This document shows, piece by piece, positions 12,801-24,300 of a stretch of 64,000 nt of DNA (position 1 is its first letter; each line of letters starts with the position of its first letter). The position numbers were made by a program, and so were the translations under genes. Source of the DNA: Angiostrongylus vasorum (Eukaryota > Nematoda > Chromadorea > Rhabditida > Metastrongylidae); contig JADANN010000380.1 in NCBI GenBank assembly GCA_018806985.1, forward strand, positions 1,986,501-2,050,500, in the 5' to 3' direction. The notes beneath the pieces are model-generated. The model was not told the DNA's origin. It saw only the letters and a list, made by a program, of their open reading frames with translations, and did not search any database.

Positions 12801-15800
12801 CCATTTCGAGTTTTTAAACAAAACTGTATTCTATACGCTTTCTTCTCAAATTTATTTCCCCATAAAAAATAGAGTTAAGAAATGGACTACAAAAAATTTT
12901 GAAGTAGAGAGAGTTACTGCTCAATTATCCTGTACAAACAGAACTATACAAGTTTTCTCTATTATTTATTATTATATCGTAACGCAAAGGTGTCATAGTA
13001 CGCAGTTTCCCTAGTGAAATTAAGTCAGACAAACAAACCCGTTTAAAACCTGGTTTTCTTACAAATTACTAACCATGTAAAGAGGCTTTTCAAGGACTAC
13101 GCCTGAAACCACCATACGAATTGATGAGCTACTGATTTCACACAAAAAGTCGCAGCAAAGAAACCACTGGTGGCTAAAGTGATACTCGCAAAGAATATGC
13201 ATTGAGATCAATTCACATGGTCCACCCTGCCTCAACACATGAGTTGATATCAATGCATACAATAATGCATCGATTTTTGCATATATGTAAATCAAAGAAG
13301 ATAGCAGCAGTGAGAATTGTAGCTCTAGAATAGATAACGGGTCCAAATACCAACGAGGGCTAAAAAGGTTTCCTATGATGACATTAGTTCATATTCTTAA
13401 CTGTTACTTTTTATCATTACAGGTAAACAAAGAAAGAGTAGCAAACGACCTTTACCTTAGGTTTCCAGGTATCGATCCGTGGTCGCACGTATTTTAATGC
13501 TGAGATATATTCTGCCTGTGTTAGTTTTGCTTTCGATTTCAAATCACCATCATCCTTTGTAATTACAAGAAGGTCACTTAGTTCCACTATTCCTCGTTTT
13601 ACGCCCTTAAACCTTATCAGAGTAGGTTACGAGCACAGTGCCAAAGGATAAGTTTAACAAAGAATCCTATTCTGATAAACATACAAAAATCGAGGAATAT
13701 AAACCTGTAGCTCATCTCCGTGAGCCGGTGAAAGCAGAAGGCAAAACATATCGCACATATCAGCCACAGATACTTCGGATTGGCCAACTCCTATAAGCAA
13801 TTCTCTGTTGCAGCCACCATAATCGTTACATTGCATAAGTCATTGTTATACATATACCGGTGCACTCACCGACAGTTTCAATCACAACTACATCGTAACC
13901 GGCTCCTTCACAAAGAATGACAGCTTCGTGGATCCCTCTAGCCACACCTCCTAGTGAACCTGTAATGAGCAACTCAAAATTAATACGTTAACGAAACTTG
14001 AAAAAACCATATTAACGGAGAGCGTAAAATAAACTCCCACCACTAGTGGGCGATTGTCTGATATAGGCTTTGGGGTTTCGAGACAATTCCTGCATTCTTG
14101 TTAGATCACCAAGGATAGATCCTAAAAACCATAACATCGTTCGTGTTAAAATTTTCAACAGTTTAAATCTCATATACAGAAATACCATGCATATGGGAAA
14201 AAAACATATTCTACAGTGCTCATTAAAACTAAAAAATAAAAAAATATACCTCCCGTGACTGCACTTGTGGGATCAATAGTTAACACAGCAATTTTCAAAT
14301 TGCGCCCCTCGGTAAGCTCTTTACCTAAAGCCTCGATAAAGGTAGATTTCCCAACACCAGGACTGCCCGAAATTGCTGAAATAAGAAAACCAATTATTTT
14401 AGACTAGGGAAAACAAACTATGCGACTCTAGGCCGTACGCTAGCTAAACAATTAACACTAACCAATACGGAAAATCATAGAATCCTTTCCTTTCTCCGCA
14501 TAGCGTTTTCGTTCTGCAGCCAGTACACCCCTGAGAAAATATACTGCATTATACAGGACAAAAATCGACTACCGCAATAGATACTTAGATCATTAATAAA
14601 GACAACTAGTTCATGCTTCTAGTACTCAGAATCCAGGCTAAATTGGTGTGGCTACGACATGTATTTGACCCATAATTTTTTGCGCACTCGCTATGAGATA
14701 ATACAAAGTCATCCTATCCTGTCTCCTAGCAAAGTGCTCCGCCTCTTTGTTCTAGACTCGTCCTATAATTCGGTTCTTCTATGTCTTACTAGTACTTTCC
14801 GTGTTGTTTGTTTTCTATCCATCCTCTAGGGTCTTCTACATATTCTTCCAAGCTTTCGAGACATATCCAGCTCTTGTTTACGACAAACAGAAAAGATCGG
14901 TTCTTTATAAATACGTTGACGTCATCATTTGGTAATTAGTTTCGTGACATATCCGACATAGGTATTTTTTATGTACACCCATTCTATAAAAAAGCCATGA
15001 TCCATTACAGCAATTCGAGATGAAATAACAACCGATTACTGATGAAAACTCACTTAATGTGCTTGACACTTGACGGACGACAATGGTGTTTCGATAACTA
15101 CCAATAATTTCTAGGCAACTAAACTATCTGAGCAGTTGAGAACTTGACTGAAAAACTAATAGAACAGATATTATTCTGGCACTATGGGCATGTATAAATC
15201 CTCCAAGTATGCCTGATCTCTCTAAAATTTTCCCTGCTCTTTTTGCAAAATGATTTGCGCGGAAGCTAACGAATGAATACAATAAGTGCGAGAAAAAACA
15301 GGTCTACATCGCAAAATAAGCGGCTGTAAAGAACATGCATTGCTAACAACTCACACAGGTCTAATTGCGCACTAACACATAAGTGGAGAACAAATCATGT
15401 ACTCGGTGAAAGGAAGAATTTAGACAAGTAATATGCTAATAATACTTAACTTTTAATTTACTACCTATTATTTTTTCACAACTTTTAATTTACTACCTAT
15501 TATTTTTTCACAGCAGGGTATTATGTGAAATACAGCCATAGTGGTGCTGAGATATTTGCAAAACTCGGGTGATTGGTGATGGCATAACTAGGGTAAAAAC
15601 TGGCCGAGAGAAAGGCAAAGCAAGCCCTCTGTGCTGCAATGTGTAATACGTGAGTACCCGGAAAGGGTTATCGCGTGTTCGAATCTGGCGGGGGTCTGTG
15701 TCTTGCAAATATCCCAGCATCATTGTGGTTATCCCAACAAGATTTCTCCACTAAGGCAACCGCCCACCTGACCCCAATGACTTGTGATGTTCTTACATTT

Positions 15801-17365
15801 ACGCACAGTCATTTATAACAAGTAAAAGTCAATAAACAAATAAAATAAGACACTAACATGCAGTAGCATGTTCCCTTGAGCACGTTTACGTGGATTTCTA
15901 GATTCCACCAGCGTTATGGCGGATGCAAGAGCTGCTCTTGAACCTGACAGGATTTGTTCAAGTAGTCGAGTAACCTGAAATAAACAATAACTACCTGTGT
16001 AATCACTATATAGTGTGATCCAAACAATACAATCCCATTTTCTATGAGACAGAGACTATACTTAGCCGCTCTATAAAGCTATACCTACGCCTACTGGACT
16101 CCCACGAATTGTAACGTTTATATGACGTAAACGTAAAACCAAGTGGCTCTTTCCGTGAATCGTCGCTCTGATATAGACCCAGTAATGCTTTGAGTTCTAT
16201 TCCCATCATGAAGCGTCAGAACAATCAGTTTTGGATAGTGTAATGTCCTCAACCCTCTTCTTTTTGCATCAGGTTTTTCGGTATTTAATGCAAGTTTCCT
16301 TGCAGTTTATTTCCTTCTATATGTTTTAGCAATATCTTTCTCTCTCGAATACTGTACTACTATATACCAACGCAAGGCTTATTTCATGCTGTTTCGCTGT
16401 GTATAATTGGACCATAATATAAATTCTATTTCTGAATGCTCTAACAACATATATGTCACACTGGGCAGATCCCAGCACTTCTTGCATTCGACTCGTTTCC
16501 TGGCACTCACCATGGTCATCAAACATTTGCAAGCTTAGCTTCTTTTGCTTCTGGAAGATTTTTTGTCCTCGTCACGAATGTCACTTTGGAGTCGATTCAC
16601 CCTGGAATTCTAGAATAGCGATGCTACGGCGTTCAGACTTGAAACGGAGGAAGCGAGCTGATCCCAGTCAAGTCTGGCAGCAATTTCCCGGCCACGAAAA
16701 GATGAGAGGATTGGTAGGACTGGTGCTGGATCGACCCAACGCCTGAGTGCGTTTTGCCGTCCATGCAATGAACCGGATCACTACCACTGCGCTATCCGTT
16801 GGACAAATTTACTTTTACGAATTCCACCTCGATCATAGCGCAGCGCAAGCAGCTCTAAACATTAATGAGGTATGGGACCAAGAAAGTTTTAATGAACACA
16901 ACTCAGCGTGGTTTGAAAAATTTCATCATGGCGAGTTCAACGTTGGGGATGAAGATGGTCGCTTTCACCCGTCTGCCCAGGGAATCACATAGGCTTAACC
17001 AGCAAATCTCGGAAAAATGGCAATTGTGCTGGAACCCGCACCGGCAGTGAGGACGGGCCGTTCAATTATCAAGTATCAAGTATCAAGTATATACATATGC
17101 AGTGGTGGCAGAAAAAAAACCGGCATTTATTTCACAAATAGCCCTGACCACCGTCTGGACCGCTTATGCGACTCTGATACTTCACCAAATGAAACCACAT
17201 TGTAGAATTCGATTCAAATGAAAAAGAACTCCATTAACTCACCAACGGATCACTTTCCGTTACGGTGTCATCCCAAAGAACTTTAGCGTAATTCTCAACA
17301 ATAGCTTCAAGCGGTGGTGTCTTCTTCACACTGAACACTGGTGGCACGCGTCCCGCCACCGCCAT
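9825..17365 (-). CDS. mmaa-1: Methylmalonic aciduria type A protein (MMAA/ArgK-type GTPase)
   Basis: G3E-type GTPase that, in the family, loads and protects adenosylcobalamin on mitochondrial methylmalonyl-CoA mutase. Exons: 17365-17243, 15974-15858, 14530-14463, 14375-14250, 14121-14041, 13959-13870, 13790-13705, 13605-13456 and 10109-9825, giving about 374 aa against 418 in human MMAA. Visible motifs: the [11 protein letters not shown] helix, P-loop [20 protein letters not shown], the switch segment [18 protein letters not shown] in the guanine-specificity position, and a C-terminal helical domain ([14 protein letters not shown]) ending in a stop. All joints agree in phase except exon 2 to 3, where one surplus G in a CCCC/GGGG run (14528-14531) shifts the frame; removing it restores it. 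The start lies 11 nt after an acceptor-like CTCACAG. The N-terminus lacks an obvious amphipathic presequence, so an upstream exon may be missing. Its last intron (10110-13455) is packed with repeats. Confidence 0.93.
10775..11175 (+). mobile_element. SINE family B, diverged
   Basis: B-box-like GGTTCGACCTGG, centre CCTTCCGTCCCTCCGGCGTC, and 3' part with AGATGGTGGAAGCAAGGAAA and AGTGTTGGGATCGCCACAG, matching 1500-1580 in order. Confidence 0.7.
11690..12265. mobile_element. Family C inverted pair
   Basis: 11690-11985 minus-oriented, 11990-12265 plus-oriented. Both contain the GCAAATATCTCAGCATCAT block and the CACCACCATG / CATGGTGTGGTGGTGAGC segment in opposite orientation. Confidence 0.75.
12300..12840 (+). 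pseudogene. Decayed transposase, possibly Tc1/mariner-like
   Basis: Two short coding-like patches in different frames: one with SRKTHGSGS near 12480, recalling a linker after a helix-turn-helix, and one reading [11 protein letters not shown] near 12781, recalling the C-terminal GGHFE end of mariner-type transposases. Stops and frame changes separate them. A sequence starting CAGGGTGACTCAAAAAG at 11617 could be an element end. The identification is tentative. Confidence 0.3.
15430..15735 (+). mobile_element. Family C, short form with duplicated left end
   Basis: The 34-nt left end (AACTTTTAATTTACTACC onward) occurs twice in direct tandem (15448 and 15482). Then GCTGAGATATTTGCAAAACT, tRNA-like centre with GTGTTCGAATCTGG, and the inverted GCAAATATCCCAGCATCAT end. 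Confidence 0.7.
16450..16805 (-). mobile_element. SINE family B
   Basis: Reverse order of family B blocks: GATCCCAGCACTTCTTGCAT, CGACTCGTTTCCTGGC and the tRNA-like end CACTACCACTGCGCTATCC. Located in the first mmaa intron. Confidence 0.65.
16920..17095 (+). mobile_element. Family D repeat, 3' end only
   Basis: AGGCTTAACCAGCAAATCTC and a clear tail of four TCAAGTA-like units at about 17070-17095. Confidence 0.7.
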
Positions 17366-17392
17366 ATTCCTCCTTTCTGTGAGCCACAAAAA
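17366..17392 (-). promoter_or_regulatory. Putative spliced-leader acceptor of mmaa
   Basis: A TTTGTGGCTCACAG acceptor ends 11 nt before the ATG of the MMAA gene. It could instead be a cis acceptor following an unrecognised exon carrying the mitochondrial presequence. Confidence 0.4.
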
Positions 17393-17764
17393 TGACTTGA
17401 AACATGGGAACCGAAGTCGTTGGTATGCGCAGCAAAACATCTGAGTCACAGTTCCATAAATCATAGCAAGAACACATCGCTGCACGAAATAAAGCAACTA
17501 CGGTAGTACCCACCATTACATCACAAATTGTTCGTATAAAGCCTTTATCCTCATTCGATAAGTTCATAACAAAAACCGCTCAAACTAAATCTACGCAAAA
17601 ATAAAACGAAGTAAACTACGTAAAATACAACAGGAAAGGTAACGAGTATGTAGTGAACAACTACCAGCCACACTGAGATCTTAGTTGCTGGTGGATAGCC
17701 TGATCGCACCAATAGGTTCACTACCAAAACATTCGCACTATGATCTGTACAAAAGCTAAAAAAA

Positions 17765-18035
17765 AAAGGATACCGCTCTTGACGCTGATCAATCCCTGAG
17801 GGTGACGCCATGCACTCGACTTTGTCAAGCATCGCTGAAGGTGATTCAAAGCATATTTGGCCCATGCAATGATTTATGGTAGGCGACCGATGCATCAAAT
17901 CAGCGCTGCTATCCTCCCAAAGAAGTCTGGTACCAATTTGCCCACCCCAGAGAGATAGAATGGTTGGTGGGCCACAAACGCAGGAATCGATCCCAGGTGT
18001 GTGTGTCTTGCATGGCGGCTCCGACCATTGAGCCC
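17765..18035 (-). mobile_element. SINE family A
   Basis: Minus-strand copy between farl-11 and mmaa; moderately diverged, with the AAGTCTGGTACCAATTTGCC centre and a short GGAT tail. Its translation produces a spurious 169-codon frame. Confidence 0.8.
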
Positions 18036-18316
18036 AGACCTGTATAGAAGACCCGAGCAATTCCTATACGATTTACGATAATTTCACTATTTTCATAGCC
18101 AATATCAAACAGATGCGTACCTACAAAGAAAATTTATGACGACCGGTTCTATTCATGCTGTAGAGCATATGTATCGATTAAATCTTGATCACTACCACTG
18201 TATAGCACTTTTAACGCAGTGATAGGGTACAGCGGTTATCCCGCCATTCAGAGTGATAAAGGAAGGATAAAGCTGTTTTGCAATACCATAACAAAAGTAT
18301 AAGTATTTATAATTAT

Positions 18317-21300
18317 CTAGCACGTCACGTCTTTGGACAAGGCGATTCCTCTCGTGTTCATTAAGAGACGATTCCAGTCAATGTTCCGTTTTAGTACCTC
18401 ATCTTCCATCCATTTCTGATAATTGCTTTTGAATCTAAATAATAGCTAGGTAAAAAATTTGTTTTACGCAATTACATCCAAAAAATCTACCAAAAATGGA
18501 AGCGCACTTTAATGAACAAATGTACATCCAAACAATATCGACCCTCCTTAGTCAAAACTAAAGGAATTGTAAATAAATGAAGCCGACCTTTTCCCAAGCT
18601 CGGGTTGTTTCCCAAGAACGGAGTGCAGACAATTATCAACAGGTTCAAAATCACGAAGATTGACTCGATTCAGGTAATCATCACCGGGCATTGGAGCATC
18701 GCTCACTTCTGAAGAAAATGATGGGAAGTGTAACCAAATAACAATCAGTAACGATATTATACAAAAGAATGTTAGTCAAATAAAAAACTGTTTACAGTTA
18801 TATAAAAAAAAACAGTATAAGAAAAGCATACGAATTAGTCCCACTGAAGAAAACAGACCAACAGAAAGACGAAAATGGAGACTGAAACAGTAACGCCACC
18901 CCTTAACAGATCAATCACTTCACCTTAAAAAAACTTCAAGAACACTCTTTAATGAACGGATATGTTCAAGGTCAATCACCAACAATCACAACGCCTCCAT
19001 CCGCCAACAAACAGCTTCGCCCCTGTTGTTGCACTTTTCGCTCTATGACTCAATTCTTATACATTTCATCCACAACTACTACGTTTTATGTCTTCGGCGT
19101 ATTCTACAAAGTTGTTATATAAATTTATCCATTTGTTCGGAACACTCCCAGTTCTTGTGCGTTATGGAAAAAACCCGCCCACAGTCGAACCACAGTGTTG
19201 TTAGCCTATACTAGTTCATATTACAAGATAACATCAATTATATTTCAGCATTTTATAAATTTTCTGCTAGCGAAGTTAAGAACAACGAACTTCATAACAT
19301 GTAATGCTCCAACAGACACTGTACAGGTGTAGAAAATAACTGCTTTCGGCCGATTTCTAGCATAATACATTCGGTGGGTTACCAATGATTACTGTTTAAA
19401 ATAATAAAGCAAAAGAAGCCTTACACAGTAAAATAAATGCCCTCAAAGAATAATTTTAAAGAAGGGTAAGGCGTTCAGTGATTATCAATCCCTGATAGAT
19501 ATGCCATTCCTTTGACTTCATGGAGCATCGTAGAGATGGATGAATGTATCTGTGGACTACACAAAAACACCTGCGAGAAACGCGTATCAAGTCAGTATCT
19601 TTTCATCTTCCGTAACAACTCCTGTATCAGTCTGGCAACGCCGAAGTAATATATGATTTGGTGAACCCCAGACACGGAATCGAACCAACGCGTCTTTTTG
19701 CAGGGCACAACTAACGACCGCGCTACACGAGTCCTACCTCAAAGAACACTTGGACACTTGGATGGCCAGCCCTCACTAATTGTGTGGACCCCAGCATAAT
19801 CTCCACTTTTTCGGAATTTTGCTGGTTTAGCCGTTATGGTTCCCTGGAGTCCCAAGGTCAGCCTGGCCAAAGTCGGCCCAAGGTCGTCACAACCAGAGCC
19901 AGTCGAAGCCTTTGTGGATCAGAGGGAGATTTGGCACCATGCGACTAGTTTGATACCAAGACAGTGATGGATCCTGGTATTAGTTTTGTTCTTAACTAGA
20001 TTTCCTGATGGAAATGCCGTACCCCTTCCCAGCTTGGGATACCCTGCTGGGGTGATGAATCCCCCCCACTGTACATCGCAGTTGGACACCCAGGAACAGC
20101 TACTAGCCACGATAAGGCGGTAAACCATTGAGAGGATCTCAAAAAATACGATAAATTGAAAACAATTCACGTTTTAACTTATTATTCGCTGCCTACTCTT
20201 TTTAATGGACGGGTGATTGCTGATGGCAGAAGATCGATAGAACTAGCTCAGAGACAGTCGAAACGAAGGACCCGCATGGTGTGGTGGTGAACGCGTTACT
20301 CCCCGGAAAGGACAACAGCGCGTTCGCTCCCCACCGCAGATGCCTGCGATCCGCAGTTTTGCAAATATCTCAGCACCATTGAAGTTACAATTCACGTTGT
20401 TGCGAATGTGTTAAGAAGCAATGACAAGTCAGTCTGCTATGAACCAATCCAGTGATAATGATGGAATAGAAAAAACAGGAGTTGCTGTTGCTTCCTTCAT
20501 TAGATATTCTCAGAAGCCGCATGCTCCTGTGTAGCGAATTATCACTTTGCCAATGGGGTTTTTCCACGATGACAATTTCGCACTAGTTTACTCCTAGCTT
20601 AGCTCCCAGTATAGGAAGAATGAACATTGTCATGGCTAAGTTGGCTGAGGATGAAGGTAGGGCCTCAAGTTGCAGTTCGATACCCATAAACACCCCAGGT
20701 GAAGAATAAGCATATAATGGAAAGAAAATTCGTAAAATAATGCAAACTGTTGTAGTTATCCTCACCAATGCTAAGCTGTGGATGTAACCACGAGTACCTC
20801 CGACTGTGGAAGCGTTCAACTGCAGCTTTTAATTCGCTTTCTTCACTATGGTAATCGTATGACTTTCGCATTTCATTGGCAAACGCCCAGTCATCAGTCA
20901 TGCGATGCCGAACTTTATTGTAAATGGCAGACATTATTTCCATGTTGCTTTTCCTCCACTGACGACCCAGGTATCGTGACTGCATCTTCAACGCTTTCAA
21001 CACAAAGAATTGGAATAATCCCAAACGAATTTTAAGAGAACGCTTAAGGATCGGGGCCGACTTGAACACCATCAACATCATCACACGTGACTGCTTCCCC
21101 TTCACTAACTTGTTAAGAACCCTGAACAAATACATGTGTAGGAAGGAATAACAATACTGTATCGAAGAGGACTTTCCATAGCGGTACCTGATAAGATTTA
21201 TTGATGAGAACAAATTTCCTCCACATATAGTACATACCCCTTCTGTCCACATCTCCACTTTCAACGTTGTCTGAGTTAAGTATCGGCCACTCATCTGAAG

Positions 21301-24300
21301 ACAAACTAAGGCATCACACCAGTTATCATAATAATAATCCATGTGACTCACAACTTACAGTTACAACTAGCACTTTAAACTGAAATCTTCGATGCCTTTC
21401 GACAAGGCAAGTCAAGATTGAAGACGAGTGGACTACACGGTACTAAAGAAGACAAATATGGGCTTAAGGAGGACTAATGGATGTCAGTCCCGGACGATTT
21501 CTACTAAAGGATAAACGATAAAGCCCTCGGCGTTGATCAATCTCTGAGGGATCCGCCACGCATTCGACTTCAATAAACATCGTTGGAGATGATTGAATAC
21601 ATATCTGGCCTTTACAACGACTCGCAGTGGCCTACTTATGCATCGAACCAGTGCTGATATCCTCATAGAGAAGTCTGGTACCAATTTGCTGACCTCGGAG
21701 GGCATGGAGGTCTTGGTGAGCCTGGGGCGCGGAGATCGACCCCACTGCATTGCAGGGCGCCTCCGACTACAGCGCTACACGCGATTTCTAGAAATATTAG
21801 AAGATTTTTATATCAAAAACTCAAGTATCTCACCTCTATTTCTGACGTAGTGCAGCGGCGCTTGAGGATAATTATATGCATGTATTTCATAACGCGATTG
21901 CACATAACGAATCATATTTTGGTCAAGGAATTTCAGCATTAGTGGGATTCCATTACCATACACGATATGCTGACATAAATATTCATATTGATATATATGA
22001 TTCAGTCGAAAATGCTTCATGAGAAGTAATAAAATCGAAGACGTTGCTTTAACCATAATCTGTAACTATGCGTCTTTGAACTATGGACTACAGAAGCAAA
22101 AAAGGAGGCTAAAACAAACTTCTTTGTGCCTGTTTATGTCAATGGCAAGGCGCACACTTTCTTCCAGCGGACTATTTGTCGAATGATCAAGGCTAATCGA
22201 ATTCGAAAGGATATCGCAACCTTCCGTTTCTGGTGTTAACACATCAATCAAAATGTTCAATGCATCATTCTTTGCCTAAAATGGAAAGGCCAAAATAAAA
22301 TTTTTTTAAAAAACCAATTTCAGTTCCTACCTTGTTAGATGGTGCTGCAGCCAACAATATTTTGAGCAGAGCTACCACATATTGACATAGATTTGGCAAA
22401 AGTAGACGATAAAGTTCTTCAACATTATTCATTTCAATAACCTCCTTTCTCGAGAAAATGTAGCGATTATAGTCCTCATCCTGAGCTGCCTGAAAAGTTG
22501 CTCAAATATTTAAATGAACCACAGCATTATACCCCGTGCTTGTTCTGGCACCAAAAACGCAAGCTCTACACTATACCACAAAACACCTATTTCATTTAAC
22601 GTATGACGGACGATGTGCATTGTACACAATTCCACGTCGTCGAAAACAATTACGTCTTTCAATTTTAAACAAGCATACTTCAACTCATAGCCAACATTAC
22701 TAAATGAACCACAATAATGTTAAGATACGAGCAAAACTCGGAACCTCAAATGGGCTCCAAACCGACGAATACCCTTTCCGGAGGTTCACGCGCTATCCAT
22801 CATACCAATCGATGCCCTTTTTTTTGTCGTTCTCTCATCCACATTTTTACTACATCGATGCTACCAACAATTACCCCTCAACGGGAATGGACCTGGGAAA
22901 CAGCACAAGTCGACATCCAATCCAGTTAAATTGATCTCAGATCACTCCCGTTGATGGCTGTTTGCTGATAGTAATAATATGGCTTAGAGAAGCGCAAATC
23001 AAAGATCTCCACTCATATGGTGGATAGCACCTATAGCAAACACAACCGTGGGTTCTAAGCCTATCTAAGGCCCTGAGTTTTTATTTATATCACAGCATTC
23101 CTGTGATTTTGTTACACATAGTACCGTGATGAAAAAATAGGTATCCAATAAAGGTTAAGACTTTATTAATAAGGATAAAACTCGATAGGATCTATAAATT
23201 TTTTGCCTCTAAGATGCAAGTTTATCAATTCTACCAAGAGTCCTATTTTTCGGACATAATGAAACATATTTTTTTTTCGCCTTTCTTGTTGAGTCTCGTA
23301 TTTTGATTAATGCGATGAATTAACAGTCAGAATTTGGTAGAAAAGGAAAAGACATTATCCCACCAAAACGGTTCGATGCTTGTTGCTCCTGTGCTTGCTT
23401 AAACTTCACAAACTACAATTTCGCTTTCAATTTTTTTTATGAGTTTGAACTTAAAGCAGATCCAAAAACATTGGGAAGAGCAACATACTTAGATCGATAT
23501 GGCAAAGCCTCTTCACGTAGGCAATCGGGTTCTAAACTCCTCAACAACTGTACTTATTGTAAAATTATAGCCAGCTATTAAAAAACACCATCGTCCGTTA
23601 TGTTTTAATAAGTGGCAACATTCCCCCATGACTAAACGTCTGAATTACAATAGAATCGTGTGCATGAACCTGTATTTCCCCTAATGAGGTGTAGAGATGT
23701 TTTCGCAACGTCTCAACACTACGATGAATAGGTATTGGTAATGCGAACATTGTATCGACATCACCAGGTAGTTGATAAGAGAAGAACTTCTGCCTTAAAA
23801 TGAAAAACGAATTTACAAGGAAGCCACCCTATGCAAAACCACTCATTAGCTTTCGAAAGAACAAGTTCAAAATGAAGTGACACCTTTCCTGCTGAAGAAA
23901 AGTTTCAAGTTCCTGTTTCGACACCTTACTACGCCACGGCAAACATTGCTTCGGTGGTTCATGAGCAGCAGGAGAACCGGCTCGTGGAGTGCGCTCTCCA
24001 CTACAGACATGCCGTAATTCTGCACCTGCTTCAATGGTACAATACAAATACAACTCCAAGCTACATTACAGTAATACATTTTAGGATTACTAGCAATTAA
24101 AAACAGTATAAAATATCGAACTGGATGGTTCTCTGACTACAGAAACGCCCTTGTACATGTATCCAGGACGTTTAATGAACATGCAGAAGAAGATGAAGGA
24201 GGAACTAGACAGGAGAAGGAAAGCAACATCGATCGGATTCCGGCCTCTCTCACATTTTTAACTCAACGGCCTCCACGCGATCCGTGGTGCAGAAGAGAAA

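Larger units (their letters stand above)
10110..13455. other. Large mmaa intron rich in mobile-element remnants
   Basis: Intron of about 3.3 kb between the last two MMAA exons, bounded by AAG/GTAAAG and TTCCAG/GTT. It contains a small Penelope-like 3' scrap near 10440-10560, a family B repeat (10775-11175), a hammerhead-like remnant near 11352, an inverted pair of family C (11690-12265) and a decayed DNA-transposon segment (12300-12840). Confidence 0.75.
17366..18316. other. Intergenic spacer farl-11 to mmaa
   Basis: About 950 nt between the FARL-11 stop and the MMAA start. Some 270 nt of it is a family A SINE (17765-18035). The rest is AT-rich with no recognisable gene. Confidence 0.6.

Noticed and set aside
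17551..18060. A 169-codon minus-strand open frame
   Set aside because: It translates a family A SINE and its flanks; the same peptide pattern recurs at every A copy in the window.
20778..21035. An 85-codon plus-strand frame
   Set aside because: Antisense to the best-conserved exon of farl-11.
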